Shown: positions 22,700-33,546 of the stretch, one piece after another
Numbering within the stretch: position 1 is the first letter of the stretch
How the letters are laid out: every line of letters starts with the position of its first letter
Origin: Phymatolithon calcareum
Lineage: Eukaryota > Rhodophyta > Florideophyceae > Hapalidiales
NCBI GenBank assembly: GCA_977006965.1
Contig: OZ345366.1
Location: 2,046,001 to 2,110,000 of the forward strand
DNA length: 64,000 bases
Direction: 5' to 3'
Position numbers and translations under genes: made by a program
The notes under the pieces: model-generated
The model's database searches: none
Told to the model about the DNA's origin: nothing
The model's input: only the letters and a program-made list of their open reading frames with translations

Positions 22700-23350
22700 A
22701 GGGACCAGGCGATATACTAGAATGAAAAAGTTACGAAAATCTGCTCTCGTACAGTCTTAGGAGTGTTAATGAGGGCTTTCAAATAAACAACTAAACAGTT
22801 GCAAAAAAAGATGCGTCCTTGCACGCTATCTTCCCCATCTGGAAGAAGAGAACAAGGCTCATACTGTCCACTATGCTCCGCAGTCCTCGTTTCGAACGGG
22901 TCCTAACCCCTTGCTTGCGCTGACGGGTGCGTGCGTGGCGACCGGACTGTCGATGTCACTTCCCTAAGCCGTTCGGAATCAGTCTTGTGGATTTACTTAC
23001 ATCCGCTTGGAAATTGTCAAAAACTGCGAGCACTCGTTTGTCCGATCATTCAAGGGCGTGGAGCCGCATCCATGGCACACTCTCTAATGCCTGGGTATCC
23101 TCTCGTGCTGCTGCAGTTCCTTTACTTATAGAATAATAAAGGCAGCACCGTCGGCGCATCGTAGGGATCCGCATGGTGAACTAGCGTCTGCTTTTGCCGT
23201 GCATGCGCTGCGCTCCAGCAATCCAATTGTGTTGCGCTCAGGTCTATCTCTCTCCTCTTTTCCTTTGGAACGCTTTGACCTGTCACAGAGCCAATATTGC
23301 ACCCGTATACATTCATTCGAAGTCGCTCTACACATAGAGGTCCGGTTTGG
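22700..23350. other. Mixed repeat debris; no gene recognised
   Basis: A sequence ending GAGGGCTTTCAAATAAACAAC with an A run near 22800 resembles another LINE-type 3' end. The remainder up to the copia insertion shows no recognisable gene. Confidence 0.4.
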
Positions 23351-23355
23351 GTGGC

Positions 23356-23831
23356 TGGAAGCGTCATTCCGGCGGACGCCTGTACATTCTCAGTTGCCAG
23401 TGCTGTTTGGCTAGTCTTCAACCGGAAGAAGAAAATGTGACGAGGATACCAAGCGGTCGCAACAGAGACGGTGAATGGAGTCGCTCTCCGCGGTACATCC
23501 GCCGCGGAGACGATTTGAGATGTTGTTGTGTGAAATGTGGTTTATTCCTTCTTCCTCCGCTTCTCCCATTCATGGGCTAGTACCGTCGGTAGTTATAATA
23601 GTTCGACTACACTGATAACTGCAACACGTCGACGCAGCTATCGTGTTGATATTGTCGCTATGAAGTGGCGACAATGTGATGGGAAAGTGAAGTATTACAC
23701 CCAGTATACGCCAGCGCATTGCGTGTAAGGGTATAACTAGACCACTGAAAAGCGGATGCAATTTAACATCCGGCACTCCTAATAGCGTGTGCAGCTTCGT
23801 TCTCAGGTCAAGACAAACTAATTACCTTCCA
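23356..23831 (-). repeat. 3' LTR of the copia element
   Basis: 476 bp, TG...CA on either strand. It contains a GC-rich hairpin CTCCGCGG/CCGCGGAG near 23494-23517, present in both LTRs. Confidence 0.95.
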
Positions 23832-23843
23832 CATCCCCCTTTG
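23832..23843 (-). other. Polypurine tract of the copia element
   Basis: CAAAGGGGGATG on the minus strand abuts the 3' LTR, where plus-strand DNA synthesis would be primed. Confidence 0.85.
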
Positions 23844-26041
23844 TCGAAGACCAAGACCAAGTCTCAGGATGTGTGGGGTAGCGGCCATCGCGTAAAACTT
23901 TGAGTAAAGGAGCAGCTTTCTCGCAGTTATCCTTAGTCAGGCCGTCAGCGATGAAATAGTATCCAGGCATCCACTTGTACGAGCGGACGATACCTTGCTC
24001 ATACGGCTCACGTAGAGATGCCAAGTCGGTTTTGTTAAGAGATTCCTTGAGCTCTTTTTGCGCTCGTGGCGAGGTGAAACAGCGCACGCGAATCGCATGT
24101 GAGGTCGATGTCATGTTCATAAAGTATCTTGTCCAAAAGAACGCGTAAATACAATGCCATATCGATAGCGTCGGCAGCAGCCAAAATTTCAGCTGTAGAT
24201 GAGCTACGCGCGACTCGGCGAAGTTTTCGTGAGCTCCATTATATCGGATGCACGACATCACCAGAACGACGAAAAATGATGTGTCCGCCTCTTGCGCCTT
24301 CGTCCTTTTTCCCAGCCATGGCAGCATCAGTATAGACGTCTATTGTAAAACCTTCATTTGTTGGCGGCTTTGCAAACATAACGCGTGGACTATCACGTTT
24401 GGCATAACGGATGAGTGCCTCTAAATCCTTGAGATGGTGAACCCGCAAACTCGCCGTCTTTGTTGCCATCATTGATTCTATACGTAACATTACAGGGTGG
24501 CTGAGACGACCAATGAATAACATCTTCCCGATGGCGCCTTTGAAGGACCTAATTTCCTGTGGTGAGGCGGGTATGTTGCCAGATCGGTCTTCATCATTTG
24601 TAGATCGAGGAACGTTATTCTCAAGTTGAGACATCTTGGCATTCTGCTCAACAATAATGGATTTGTCTTCTTGTTGAATCACTTCACATCCGAACAGACT
24701 GAAAGCGTCATGCTTAAGCTCACACACGCGAAATTCGTCATGTAGAAATCATTCAAATGCAACGATCTCCTCGTCGATACCGCAGTAGATATAGTTGTCC
24801 ACTTGGGTGACGAGGAGGAATACCAACTCCCCACACTCATTACGACGATAATACAAAGTGGGTTCCAGCCTTGACTTTGTCGCACCAAATTTCTCAGTGA
24901 TAGATATGTCCGAAGTCAAATACCAGAGACGACCAGAATCTACTAGGCCGTATGCAGCTGCGGTGAGTTTCCATAACACATCTGGATTTTTATATTCACG
25001 AGACGGACGCACGTACACATCCCGCTCGAACCCACGCGCTTGAAGATATGCCGCAGTGACATCCATTTCACCAGCTCTCCATTTCATCTCGGTGGCGATT
25101 GACAGGACCAAACGGAAGACTTCCATATTCATGCATGGAGCATCCTTGCGGAGGTAGTCTTTTGCGGAATATCGATGTCCCCACGGTACTATTCGTGATT
25201 TCGGTTTCCCATCGTCCTTGCTCTTGTAGATAGTATGAGATCCGATAGTGTTGGCATTATCAGGTACAGATCTTCGAGGTACAATTATCATGGCATTCAA
25301 ATTTTGCCACTTGCGCAACTCTTTTGAGAATGCAGTCTCTTTATCGACATCAGTGAGAGGGCCGTTCACAATTGTTCCCGTGAGATACGTAGTGTACTTT
25401 TCAACAATGTTGGAATCAGGATGGTTAAATTTCACCTGGCTTGCATCGACACGGATCTCATCAGACTGATCATCGAGGTCGTCGTTATCCCTCAGAGGGT
25501 CATCAATAGGCTTAGCGGAGATGGCGAGCTGACGTGCGCGCGTGTGGTAAGGTCCGAGCACGTCGTTATTCGATTTTGAAGTAACTGAGCGCCACGGCTC
25601 TCTGTTTCGATCATTAGGTTCTACAGGTGGTGCGCCAATGTCTTCAGCGGGAACATCATGAGGCGAGCCGGTATCATCATCGGAGCTCTCATAGTCAAGA
25701 TACTCCAGTGAGGTAATTGTTGGTAGCAATCGGTTGAGGCTCGAAGTCACCTCATACCCATCATGGTTGAGAGTTGCATACCCATTGTCCATTGCAATAA
25801 TTTTCGCCGGACCTAAACAACGATGTTTGTCGCGCCAGAAGAAGGCAAAGTCGCCAATGTTCACATGAGGAGCACGTCGAGTTTGTGAACGCAACATCGT
25901 TTGCAGGCGCTGTCTTGCCCTGTTGGTATTGTGTTCAGATATATTGATTGGAGATGTATGAATGTCATAACCATCCAGGATTCGGGGTGCACGTCCGTAG
26001 AGAAGATGCAAGCTTCTTTCCTTTGCCAATATTCTTTCCAT
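23844..26041 (-). pseudogene. copia reverse transcriptase and RNase H with integrase C-terminus, broken
   Basis: From 26041 the frame runs through the integrase C-terminal region and a hydrophilic spacer into an RVT_2-type reverse transcriptase (KSRIVPWGHRYSAKDY, motif A EMDVTAAYLQ). The catalytic loop reads TQVDNYIYCG, where most copia elements have VDD, so an Asp is replaced by Asn. An in-frame TGA at about 24747 follows, then RNase H: YTDAAMAG (first Asp) near 24320, a TAA near 24238, then SSSTAEILAA (Glu) and HDIDLTCDSRAL in a shifted frame. The end has the usual IADGLTK. The two or more stops, a frameshift and the active-site change indicate that this copy is not functional. Confidence 0.9.
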
Positions 26042-26600
26042 ACGTTGCTTCGGCCACTATTTCTGCAACATAAGATTTCTTGTCCGTGGCGCGTAGCCGA
26101 CGGAAGAACGAGCGCAATGTCTTGTTAGCGCTTTCGATAGCACCGTTTGCTTCATGGTCGTTCGCAGCCACGGTCTTTACACAACAGGGAAAATTCGCCT
26201 TTGCTATATTCTTGGTCACAGTGAATATTTGTCGGAGTACCGTGGCGATAAATTTGAATACGACAAAACACTTCCACTTGCTCAGAAAGTGAGCGACGTC
26301 GTAGCGTACCCGTCTCTGGCCATCCTGTACACTTGTCGACGCAGTGTAAGATTGGCACACCCTCGAGAAAAATCACATCAATAGCAATGTCACTTTGTTT
26401 CGTCTGCACAGGTAACGAAGTGCTAGCAATAGGATGCGGGAGTGGTGCGGCTGCTTTCTTACAGTCGCATTCGTGAAGTAGAGACGCAATGGCATCATCC
26501 AAGTCGTTATGACACAAACCGGCTGCACGAATCCAATTACGCATAGCGGAATGAGTAGCATGCTTAAGTTGTTCATTTAACTTACGCAAGTCGCGCGGGT
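25965..26600 (-). pseudogene. copia integrase, frameshifted
   Basis: The N-terminal zinc-binding part is LNEQLKHATHSAMRNW followed by LLHECDCKKA (His-His-Cys-Cys). The catalytic core shows AIDVIFLEGVPILHCVDK (first Asp) near 26400, THIHCDQEY-like TNIHCDQEYSKGEF (second Asp) near 26215, and EANGAIESANKTLR (Glu) near 26140 in another frame. Frameshifts lie near 26180 and near 26010. The order and spacing match the copia DDE integrase. It acts by inserting the cDNA into host DNA with a 5-bp stagger, consistent with the GTGGC duplication. Confidence 0.85.
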
Positions 26601-26835
26601 CGAAGTGTTTCCGAGTTGAGATTTGGGAATTATTCGCGCTGGAGCCTTTCCTGGTCGAAACGTGAGAGCTTTTGGGAATTCAAGGCGAATATGAACCAGG
26701 TACATGAAAATAGTTTCCAGACTGATGGCGCGTTTGATAGAAGCCATTCGAAGGTCCTTTCGAACTTCCAGTACCTCGTACAGTATAGTAGCCTCGAGGG
26801 GGCTCGGAAAAAACCGAAGAGGTAGTGAAATAGGA

Positions 26836-27290
26836 TTACCCGGAACAATTCATATCGATATATAGGTGGTTATCGTCATCAGTAAGCGGTATACGATGAT
26901 AACTGTCGCCCAAGTTGAAATAGAGGTTGAAGAATTGTAGATTAAGATGTGCACCCATCTTACATAATGTTGGAAACCCGACTAGAAACGGCAACTCGCC
27001 TTCGATGACGTCAAATTGGATATTGAATTCGACAGTTTCGTCCGACTTCGTGTCATCCTTATTGACAGTTACGCACTTGAACGGGAACTTTACTCCGAAT
27101 AGAGAACGTTGGTCATCAGTATGATTTCCAAAACGATGAGTTTGCATTGACGGAGGAGCATCCTCAATGTTCTCAAGTCCGAGATTGGCCATCGCGCGGT
27201 CAAGAGTATCCTTACCGACAACTGATACACAAGCGCCAGTGCCAATAATAGCGCGAGTAGCATTCCGACCTGGAGATGAGCTTTACGTAT
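26836..27290 (-). pseudogene. copia aspartic protease, catalytic Asp replaced
   Basis: The retropepsin segment AIIGTGACVSVVGKDTL near 27250-27200 sits where the family has an Asp-Thr/Ser-Gly catalytic triad; here the Asp codon reads Gly. The domain continues in frame to ELPFLVGFPTLCKMGAHLNL near 26970. A frameshift separates it from the Gag frame near 27300. No CCHC zinc knuckle was found between Gag and protease. Confidence 0.75.
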
Positions 27291-27947
27291 AAAATGTCGT
27301 GCGGTTAGCACGATCATTTTGAGTACTGCGTCGATATGGTTTTCGAGGTTGTCGTGGCTTCCTGTCACTAACTGTTTTCCAGGTGTAGTAGTCATGCTGC
27401 TCGCGCTAGGTTTGTGAGCGCGGAATGCTGATTTTAGGGCTGCAGCGATAGAAGATACTTCATATTTACCCGATGCGGCACCCAAAATCATGTTGCGTGA
27501 ATGCGTATCGAGGCATGCTTGTCGTAACAACAAATGTCCTTTCAGTTTGTCGTCAATTTCCAGGCTCGCGACTTTGTCCAGGCGTGAATGGAAGCCAGCA
27601 ACATATCTTTCGACGGCCATGGATTTGTCCCATGAATAATCAAGGAATGTCGCTAGATCTATGTCTAGTTGATCCGTCGCATCCATAGCATATGATTTGT
27701 CGAGATGTTGAAGAATTCTCTCGGCGCCATCATCGCTCGAGATAGTGGTAAGCTCGAGAGACATTGCGAATTCCATTACTTCGCCCGTTAGGCGTCCAAT
27801 TAAAGCGGGACCGCGTCTAGATCTCTCGAGTGAGGTCAGAAGCAACCAGGTCTCAACTTGTCCACGATACAAGGCATAGCGTGATTGCCCATCGAATGCG
27901 GGAGGTACCTTGTCCGAAAAGGCGGTTGAATAGCCTTCTGGGCCCAT
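27240..27947 (-). pseudogene. copia Gag
   Basis: A long open frame with the UBN2/Gag-like pattern: FDGQSRYALYRGQVETWLLL, LDKSYAMDATDQLDIDLATF and HSRLDKVASLEIDDKLKGHL. The nearest downstream ATG (27947-27945) lies inside the primer-binding site and would give MGPEGYSTAF. The same frame also stays open upstream into the 5' LTR, to an ATG at 28016. I prefer the 27947 start because the upstream part would be encoded by the LTR. Gag packages the element RNA. The frame runs on without the protease, so a frameshift is needed to reach it. Confidence 0.8.
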
Positions 27948-27950
27948 AAC
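27938..27950 (-). other. Primer-binding site complementary to initiator tRNA-Met anticodon arm (half-tRNA primer)
   Basis: On the plus strand the 13 bases CTGGGCCCATAAC abut the 5' LTR with no gap. They equal the 5' side of the anticodon stem, the loop and the first 3' base of the conserved eukaryotic initiator tRNA-Met (about nucleotides 27-39). Priming from a tRNA cut in its anticodon loop is known for Drosophila copia and relatives. Confidence 0.85.
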
Positions 27951-28426
27951 TGGAAGCGTCATTCCGGCGGACGCCTGTACATTCTCAGTGGCCAGTGCGG
28001 CGTGTCTAGTCTTCAACCGGAAGAAGAAAATGTGACGAGGATACCAAGTGGTCGCAACAGAGACGGTGAATGGAGTCGCTCTCCGCGGTACATCCGCCGC
28101 GGAGACGATTTGAGATGTTGCTGTGTGAAATGTGGTTTATTCCTTCTTCCTCCGCTTCTCCCATTCATGGGCTAGTACCGTCGGTAGTTATAATAGTTCG
28201 ACTACACTGATAACTGCAACACGTCGACGCAGCTATCGTGTTGATATTGTCGCTATGAAGTGGCGACAATGTGATGGGAAAGTGAAGTATTACACCCAGT
28301 ATACGCCAGCGCATTGCGTGTAAGGGTATAACTAGACCACTGAAAAGCGGATGCAATTTAACATCCGGCACACCTAATAGCGTGTGCAGCTTCGTTCTCA
28401 GGTCAACACAAACTAATTACCTTCCA
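27951..28426 (-). repeat. 5' LTR of the copia element
   Basis: 476 bp and collinear with the LTR at 23356-23831, with about nine mismatches by eye, five of them clustered at 27990-28012. Confidence 0.95.
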
Positions 28427-28434
28427 GTGGCTCA

Positions 28435-28735
28435 CGCGATAAGATGGTCAAGAGGAGAGGTATTGCTCGTACTACCACAAAAGTACGTGCATGAATTCCA
28501 GTTTGCAATTCTGAGGAAGCTGGAAGTAAAATTATGGAAGTAAATACTGGAACGAATTGAAGTTTTCATGGCGTGCAGTTACACCACGCTAGAATCAACA
28601 CAGCATATGGTCCGGTGAAGAAAACAGTAATATCCAGTAAAAGTCTCGAGACTCTCCCCAATTACGATGGTCTCATGGTCAATCTTTGATAAAATACCGG
28701 GCCTAGAAACGAAATCTGGTCGTAGATGTGGCAAA
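28435..28735. other. no gene recognised
   Basis: The flank to the right of the copia element; no family motif on either strand. Confidence 0.4.
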
Positions 28736-28739
28736 ACGG

Positions 28740-30190
28740 CAATGAGGAGTGCAGTACAAAAGAAGAATTTAGTGCCTTTCGCGCGCTAAGCGTTCTTATC
28801 ACTAGTGTAGTGTTTTACGAAGCTACGGAAAGGAGAGACTTGCGCAACGCTTTCCTTGACATTATTATGGACTGTTTCTTAGGAACAGTATCAAGTTCGA
28901 AGATTATACTTTCTGTGCATTGGAAAAGTTGATTGCATGAATATAGAGCCCTTCAGCACGCAGAGAGTCTTCTGGTAATCTTTCGACTCCACTACTCAGC
29001 AAATTTGCTAAGCTGCTTACTGCAACTAAGTATGTACCCACGTTATGGCACTCACATCCTTTCATCTGAAAATGGACCCCAAGCTCTTCCCTCCACCATT
29101 TTCCGGCGAACGGTTTTGCAGCTAGGGCTAAGAAATTAACCGGCGTCACACGGATTTGAGTAGATTATCGAAGCTGCAAGGGCTTAGCCGCTGAAACACA
29201 TCTCCCTTGCGGTCCCATGAGTGTTTCTGTGTCCAAAACCCCACATTCTTGTATCCTTGCATCCACTATATAAGGCGCGTTTCGTGGTACTCATCCTCCG
29301 TTACACAACAAAATTGCCAATTTGAAATACGCCTCACATAATTTCATCCTTGTCAATTGCTCCTGTGCTTAGCTTGAAGGCACGAAGACTATATGCTGGA
29401 ACATTCTAGACCGCATGCTTGAGCAATGGTGCCAGCCTCATTAGACTAGTCCGCTCTCCCACACGCCACGTGTATAGCGCTGATCTGCACGAGGAGGACC
29501 ACCTGGATGCGCGGTTTGCACCACATTATATGAGCCTATTCTCTGTTCTACTAAACGATATCTCTTCAAATCTACGGTTTCATCCACAGCGGAGAACATC
29601 GGTCTGTGGCAAAGTTCGAAGACTATAGTATATGTGAGATTGAAGAAATTTAATTGCATGCACATTGGCATAGCTTCGTTTCTCCTCAAAATTCTTCAAA
29701 AATGACGTTCACAACCTCTGTGTTAGTGAGGGCAACAGTAGAAATGGAGTTTCAGATGCCGCCGACAGGAAAAACGTCTTGTCGCAGTTACGTCCCTGCA
29801 CGCCATCTCCCCGCTATGGAAGAAGAGCACAAGTCTTCATACTCGCGACTATGTTACCAATCTCTTCATCGGGAAAGAAGAACAGTTATACGGCTCGAGA
29901 TAGATCCGCCGGAACAAAGTCTGGGTCATGTTTGAGCAGGCTCCCCAAGTTGCCCAGGGCACGCACATACCTGCGTTCCTCAACGGCAAGAATATAGAGC
30001 ACTACAGCACGAAACGGAGCTTCCGATAATCCTTAGACGCCACTACTCAGCAAAATTGCAAAGCTACTTACTGCAACCACATAAGCGCCCTCATCATGGC
30101 ACACATATCGTTGCACCCCTCCATGGCATTAGATTAAACATCCACTCCATGAGGTGTCGTTATTGGCACGCCTTCTCCTCCGTCACACTT
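28740..30190 (-). pseudogene. Sel1-like repeat gene remnants, copies 2 and 3
   Basis: Read right to left, the strand shows GGEGVPITTPHGV, VVAVSSFAILLSSGV and VLYILAVEERRYVRALGNLG with SLLKHDPDFVPADLSRAV (30130-29910). Next comes RTSLMRLAPLLKHAVQNVP (about 29455-29400), then LVAVSSLANLLSSGVERLPE and RAEGLYIHAI (29030-28920). These are Sel1-like repeats interrupted by stops and frameshifts. The part 28740-29690 duplicates 21700-22690, including a shared LINE-tail insertion at about 29062-29250. The part near 30000-30190 is a third related segment without that insertion. With the block at 31040-31862 it may once have formed one gene, now split by repeats at 30.2-30.9 kb. Confidence 0.7.
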
Positions 30191-30600
30191 AGCATCGGAG
30201 AGGCTCTTCGTGCTGTAGCACTATGTACTCTTGCTAACGTTGCCTAGCTGGCGGTGCTCGTGGAGTGGGAGATCAATTCAATATGCAAAATCTGCAAATT
30301 TTCTTGGAATATAAGTTAGGGAGGCGGGTCAAAACGCCACTCTGAAAGTCTCAAAGAAAGCGGCAATCTGTAGAATTTTTGAAACGTCCAACTTTTCAAT
30401 GGCCAAAATATTGGCGAACACAAAATTTTTTCAATTATTTTAAGTTGCAAAATCTACAAATTTTAATCTCTGAGAGGTCCAATCAAATCACAGAGAAAAG
30501 TCCAATCAAATCACAGCAAACGATATTATGGTCCAATCATTTCGACTCTCTCGTCCAATCAAATTTGTCAAATTAGAGGTATCATAATCTCCTCATCTCT
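30190..30600. repeat. Dispersed repeat, copy 1 (CCAAT-rich)
   Basis: Matches 35205-35645 over its whole length, sharing GCTGGYGGTGCTCGTGGA, CTTTGAAAGTCTCAAAGAA-like blocks, CCAACTTTTCAATGG and CAATTATTTTAAGTTGCAAA. The right part holds GTCCAATCA units. Confidence 0.85.
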
Positions 30601-30602
30601 AT

Positions 30603-30895
30603 TGGTGGGCTCGCTCGCTCGCGCAGTACCATAACTTTAGTTTTAAAATTGAATAAATTTATTTTTAGTTTAAGTTTAAGCATAATTTAATTTTACTTAA
30701 TGTTAGACAGGTCTAGGGGTAATTTTCGGATTGCATATCCGCAAATATTTATATGCTGTTTAACAGTTACGACAGCATCGTTTGTTTCAAATTTCCCGTG
30801 AATATAGTCGAGGTATTACAGTTTATTGTAAATAAGGCTAGCTACGCAACGGGAGGCTAAATAGAACTCTAATTCCTATTGTTCTTGCCTTGCAA
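30603..30895 (-). mobile_element. LINE 3' UTR fragment (GCGA-tail subfamily)
   Basis: Same terminus as at 14240: GGGCTCGCTCGCTCGCGCAG then TACCATAACTTTAGTTT, and inner blocks CAGGTCTAGRGG and CAACGGGAG. It is 5'-truncated, leaving mainly UTR. Confidence 0.75.
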
Positions 30896-31039
30896 AATAT
30901 GAACGGAGGAATCCTGTTCGAAGAAAAGTGTGACGGACGAGGAGAAAGAGAATGAAGCCCAAATTCCTGGACAACAGAAGAGAAATAATCTATGAGAGAA
31001 TGAAATCGACAGCACCCTTAAGCTTTGCAATGTGACATC

Positions 31040-31862
31040 AATATCGATAAGGGAAACAGCTCCACCATGCCGGACAGAACACCGCCCTCTTTGATCGAAC
31101 TGGTGTAAAGCTCTACGGCACACGATGAGTCTGCTGCAATTCTCTCTCACCCATCTCGTAACATGTTTCTAACGCTGAGCATAACATACAGATTTCGGTG
31201 CTTTTCAATCAAGAGTTTAAACAGCTCAAAGGCGCGACTAGGATCATCTTGTACATCTATCTTACTGTAAAGTTGAAAATATCCAAAGGAAAGCATGGCG
31301 TCAGGGTCTTCTCCTTCTTTAATAGCGTAGGTGTGAAATAAAATTCATTCAGCTGCTTTAACCAAGGCTGTCAACCTCATTAAAGCACTAATACACAGGA
31401 GATGCACATCTCTTTTTCGACAATATCCTATGCCGTAAACTGTACTTTCCTCTGTACATTCGTTGATTTCACGGAAGTACAACTCTTCGGTGCGCTCCAG
31501 GTCCAGGGGAACGCTCTCGCCGTCATATTGAAACAAACTACCTAGCTTTATTGTAGCAACTGTACTCCTCTTCAAAGGCGCGCATAAGCAAGCTGCAGCG
31601 CGAATGGGGACTGCCTGCACGCTGGGCACGCCGTCTTGCAACATTTCCGCCACTCTTCAATGACACCCGTGTACAACTCAACGGCAAGATGTCGATCTGC
31701 TGGTACAACTGACTTGAAGGAAGTGATGTTCTCTTCTTCAGGTGGGAACTGCTCAATGGTGCGCGACGACACTCGGGCACGGAGATGTTTTTTCTTGTTA
31801 GGCCTAGACATCAAGGATCCCTTTTCAGAGCGCTTTGCGGATTTTGTCGATGTCGATCGCAA
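31040..31862 (-). pseudogene. Sel1-like repeat protein, frameshifted
   Basis: The N-terminal part runs from 31862 (basic leader MRSTSTKSAKRSEKGS) to ADRHLAVELYTGVIEEW near 31660. After a frameshift near 31650 it continues as VATIKLGSLFQYDGESVPLD with LERTEELYFREINE (to about 31440). A further block gives MLSFGYFQLYSKIDVQDDPS and RAFELFKLLIEKHRNLYV near 31300-31190, then an in-frame TGA and CAVELYTSSIKEGG near 31110-31060. The repeat rhythm is clear. The frame breaks make a functional product unlikely, though an unspliced intron could explain one of them. Confidence 0.75.
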
Positions 31863-32104
31863 ATTTCATCTTATGAGTCGACTTTGCTTCACTTTAGGTC
31901 CTATGCAAAAAACCGTTTATAAAGTCGAAGATCTATTCAGTACTGACTTGCGATGCTTAAAAAATCTCAACGCGAATTGTCGTTGTACTGCGGCTAGCTC
32001 TCTCTTCCGCAGGTTTTGCACAGCGCTCCGCCTGTCCTGTCGCTTGATCTTCGACACACGCTTCGAGGCGCTTGAAGGATTCTCTGTCGCGCGGGTGTGA
32101 ATGG

Positions 32105-33540
32105 TTCCCTATTCACCACCTCACGATTGAGGGTACAGGTCAAGTTGGGCTGCTCGCGCAATGTGGGCGGTGGTGACTCTCATCGGTGGTCAAAGTAGTT
32201 TTGGAACGGGAGTTTACTTTTGTTGATTTTCTCTACATCCGCAGTCCCAGATGCGTACTAGCGCGCAATGTAAATACTGGTGCTAGCTTCCCTGTAGGCC
32301 ATCCAGGCCAGTGTGAAATATCTTATTGTCGTGCTGCGATTTCAGCACATCTATGGTTCTGGAATAAATATAAAATCACCTGGGACGGTCTGCAAGAGTA
32401 CTGTGATAATGCAGTGCGAAACAAGTGGAATCATTGCCCCAATGGCGCGACACAAAGACTAAGAAATCGCTTTACTTCCTGGTATAATCTTTATTAAAAA
32501 GCTGTTCATATATCACAATATGTAAAGATTCATGGTGGAGATGCCGTTCTTACCCAGTGCTCTTCACAGTAGTGGCAAGAGGCGAGGATATCAAGAAGTA
32601 ATGATTATTAAGGACCTACACCCTATCTGCCAAGCGCTCTCACTGGCTAAAACAATGCTTATAAACTGGATGAAAAATTTAATTATTTCTTTTGCACCCA
32701 CGGGACAGTATCCAGTTTCAAGAAAATGTGTAGAAACTAGTGAAATATTGTCAGCTGTGAAGTTTCAAATGCTCGGCTGTCATTAGTCATTACAGAAAAA
32801 TGCTTACCGGAGTTCTTTCTAATAGTTTCAACGTTTCGCCTCGGAATAACCTGAAGTTACTATATTTTTCGGCTCGACAGTTTAGTAAACCATAATTGTC
32901 CACCAAATGGAAGCGCCGTGTCGTCGCCGAGGGCCTACTGACCCTTACTTGTCCCAAACATAGGTCTTATTGACGGTATGGCACGTGGAAAGCACAACAC
33001 GACGCTGCCCCATGCCGCTCTGTCTCACCTCGCTGGAGATGATGCCGCAACACCGCCCTCACCGCACTCTACTGAATCGTACGCTTTCACGCTGTTCTGC
33101 CCCACCGCGGTGGCGATGCATACCTCGACACTGCTTTTCTCGAACTACTTCGTCCGCCTGACCGCCGCGCTGTGCCCCCCTTGGAAATGCGTGCCTTAAC
33201 GGCGCATTCTGCCAAATGCTACGTCTGACCACGCTTGTGGCTGATATCCAACGTAATACATTTGAGTTCGCGTGTTGGCGAGCTGAGAGCAATTAGCGCC
33301 GTCCCTTCGTCGCAGAAATCTTGGCGCTTCCGGAGTTGCAAGGACAGACCGCGACGTTTATGTATGGTAGGTACAAAACGTTGAAGCAAACCGTCTGCCG
33401 ATTATCGCCTTTATTGTGCTTTGCATGCAGCTCTCATTCGACGTTCTTGCTACGTTAAAAGTAAAGAATAATATTTTCGACTTCCAATTCGCACCATAAA
33501 TACCTTGTGTAACGTTGAAGAAGTGGAGGAAAGGGAAAAG
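32105..33540. other. no gene recognised
   Basis: Frames at 32186-32497 (+), 32978-33199 (+) and 33059-33292 (-) show no family motif. Composition changes to GC-rich around 33.0-33.3 kb. Confidence 0.4.
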
Positions 33541-33546
33541 ATTTAG

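Larger units (their letters stand above)
23351..28431 (-). mobile_element. Ty1/copia LTR retrotransposon, structurally complete but frameshifted
   Basis: Bounded by an exact 5-bp target duplication GTGGC (23351-23355 and 28427-28431). It has two 476-bp LTRs with TG...CA ends, a primer-binding site directly inside the 5' LTR, a polypurine tract directly before the 3' LTR, and the copia gene order Gag, protease, integrase, reverse transcriptase, RNase H. The LTRs differ at roughly nine positions by eye, so the insertion is fairly recent. Several frameshifts and stops interrupt the coding part, so this copy depends on others for movement. Confidence 0.96.

Noticed and set aside
23122-23421. Minus frame starting like copia Gag
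   Set aside because: Its N-terminus is LTR sequence shared with the true Gag frame, and it runs out of the element at 23355 into unrelated flank.
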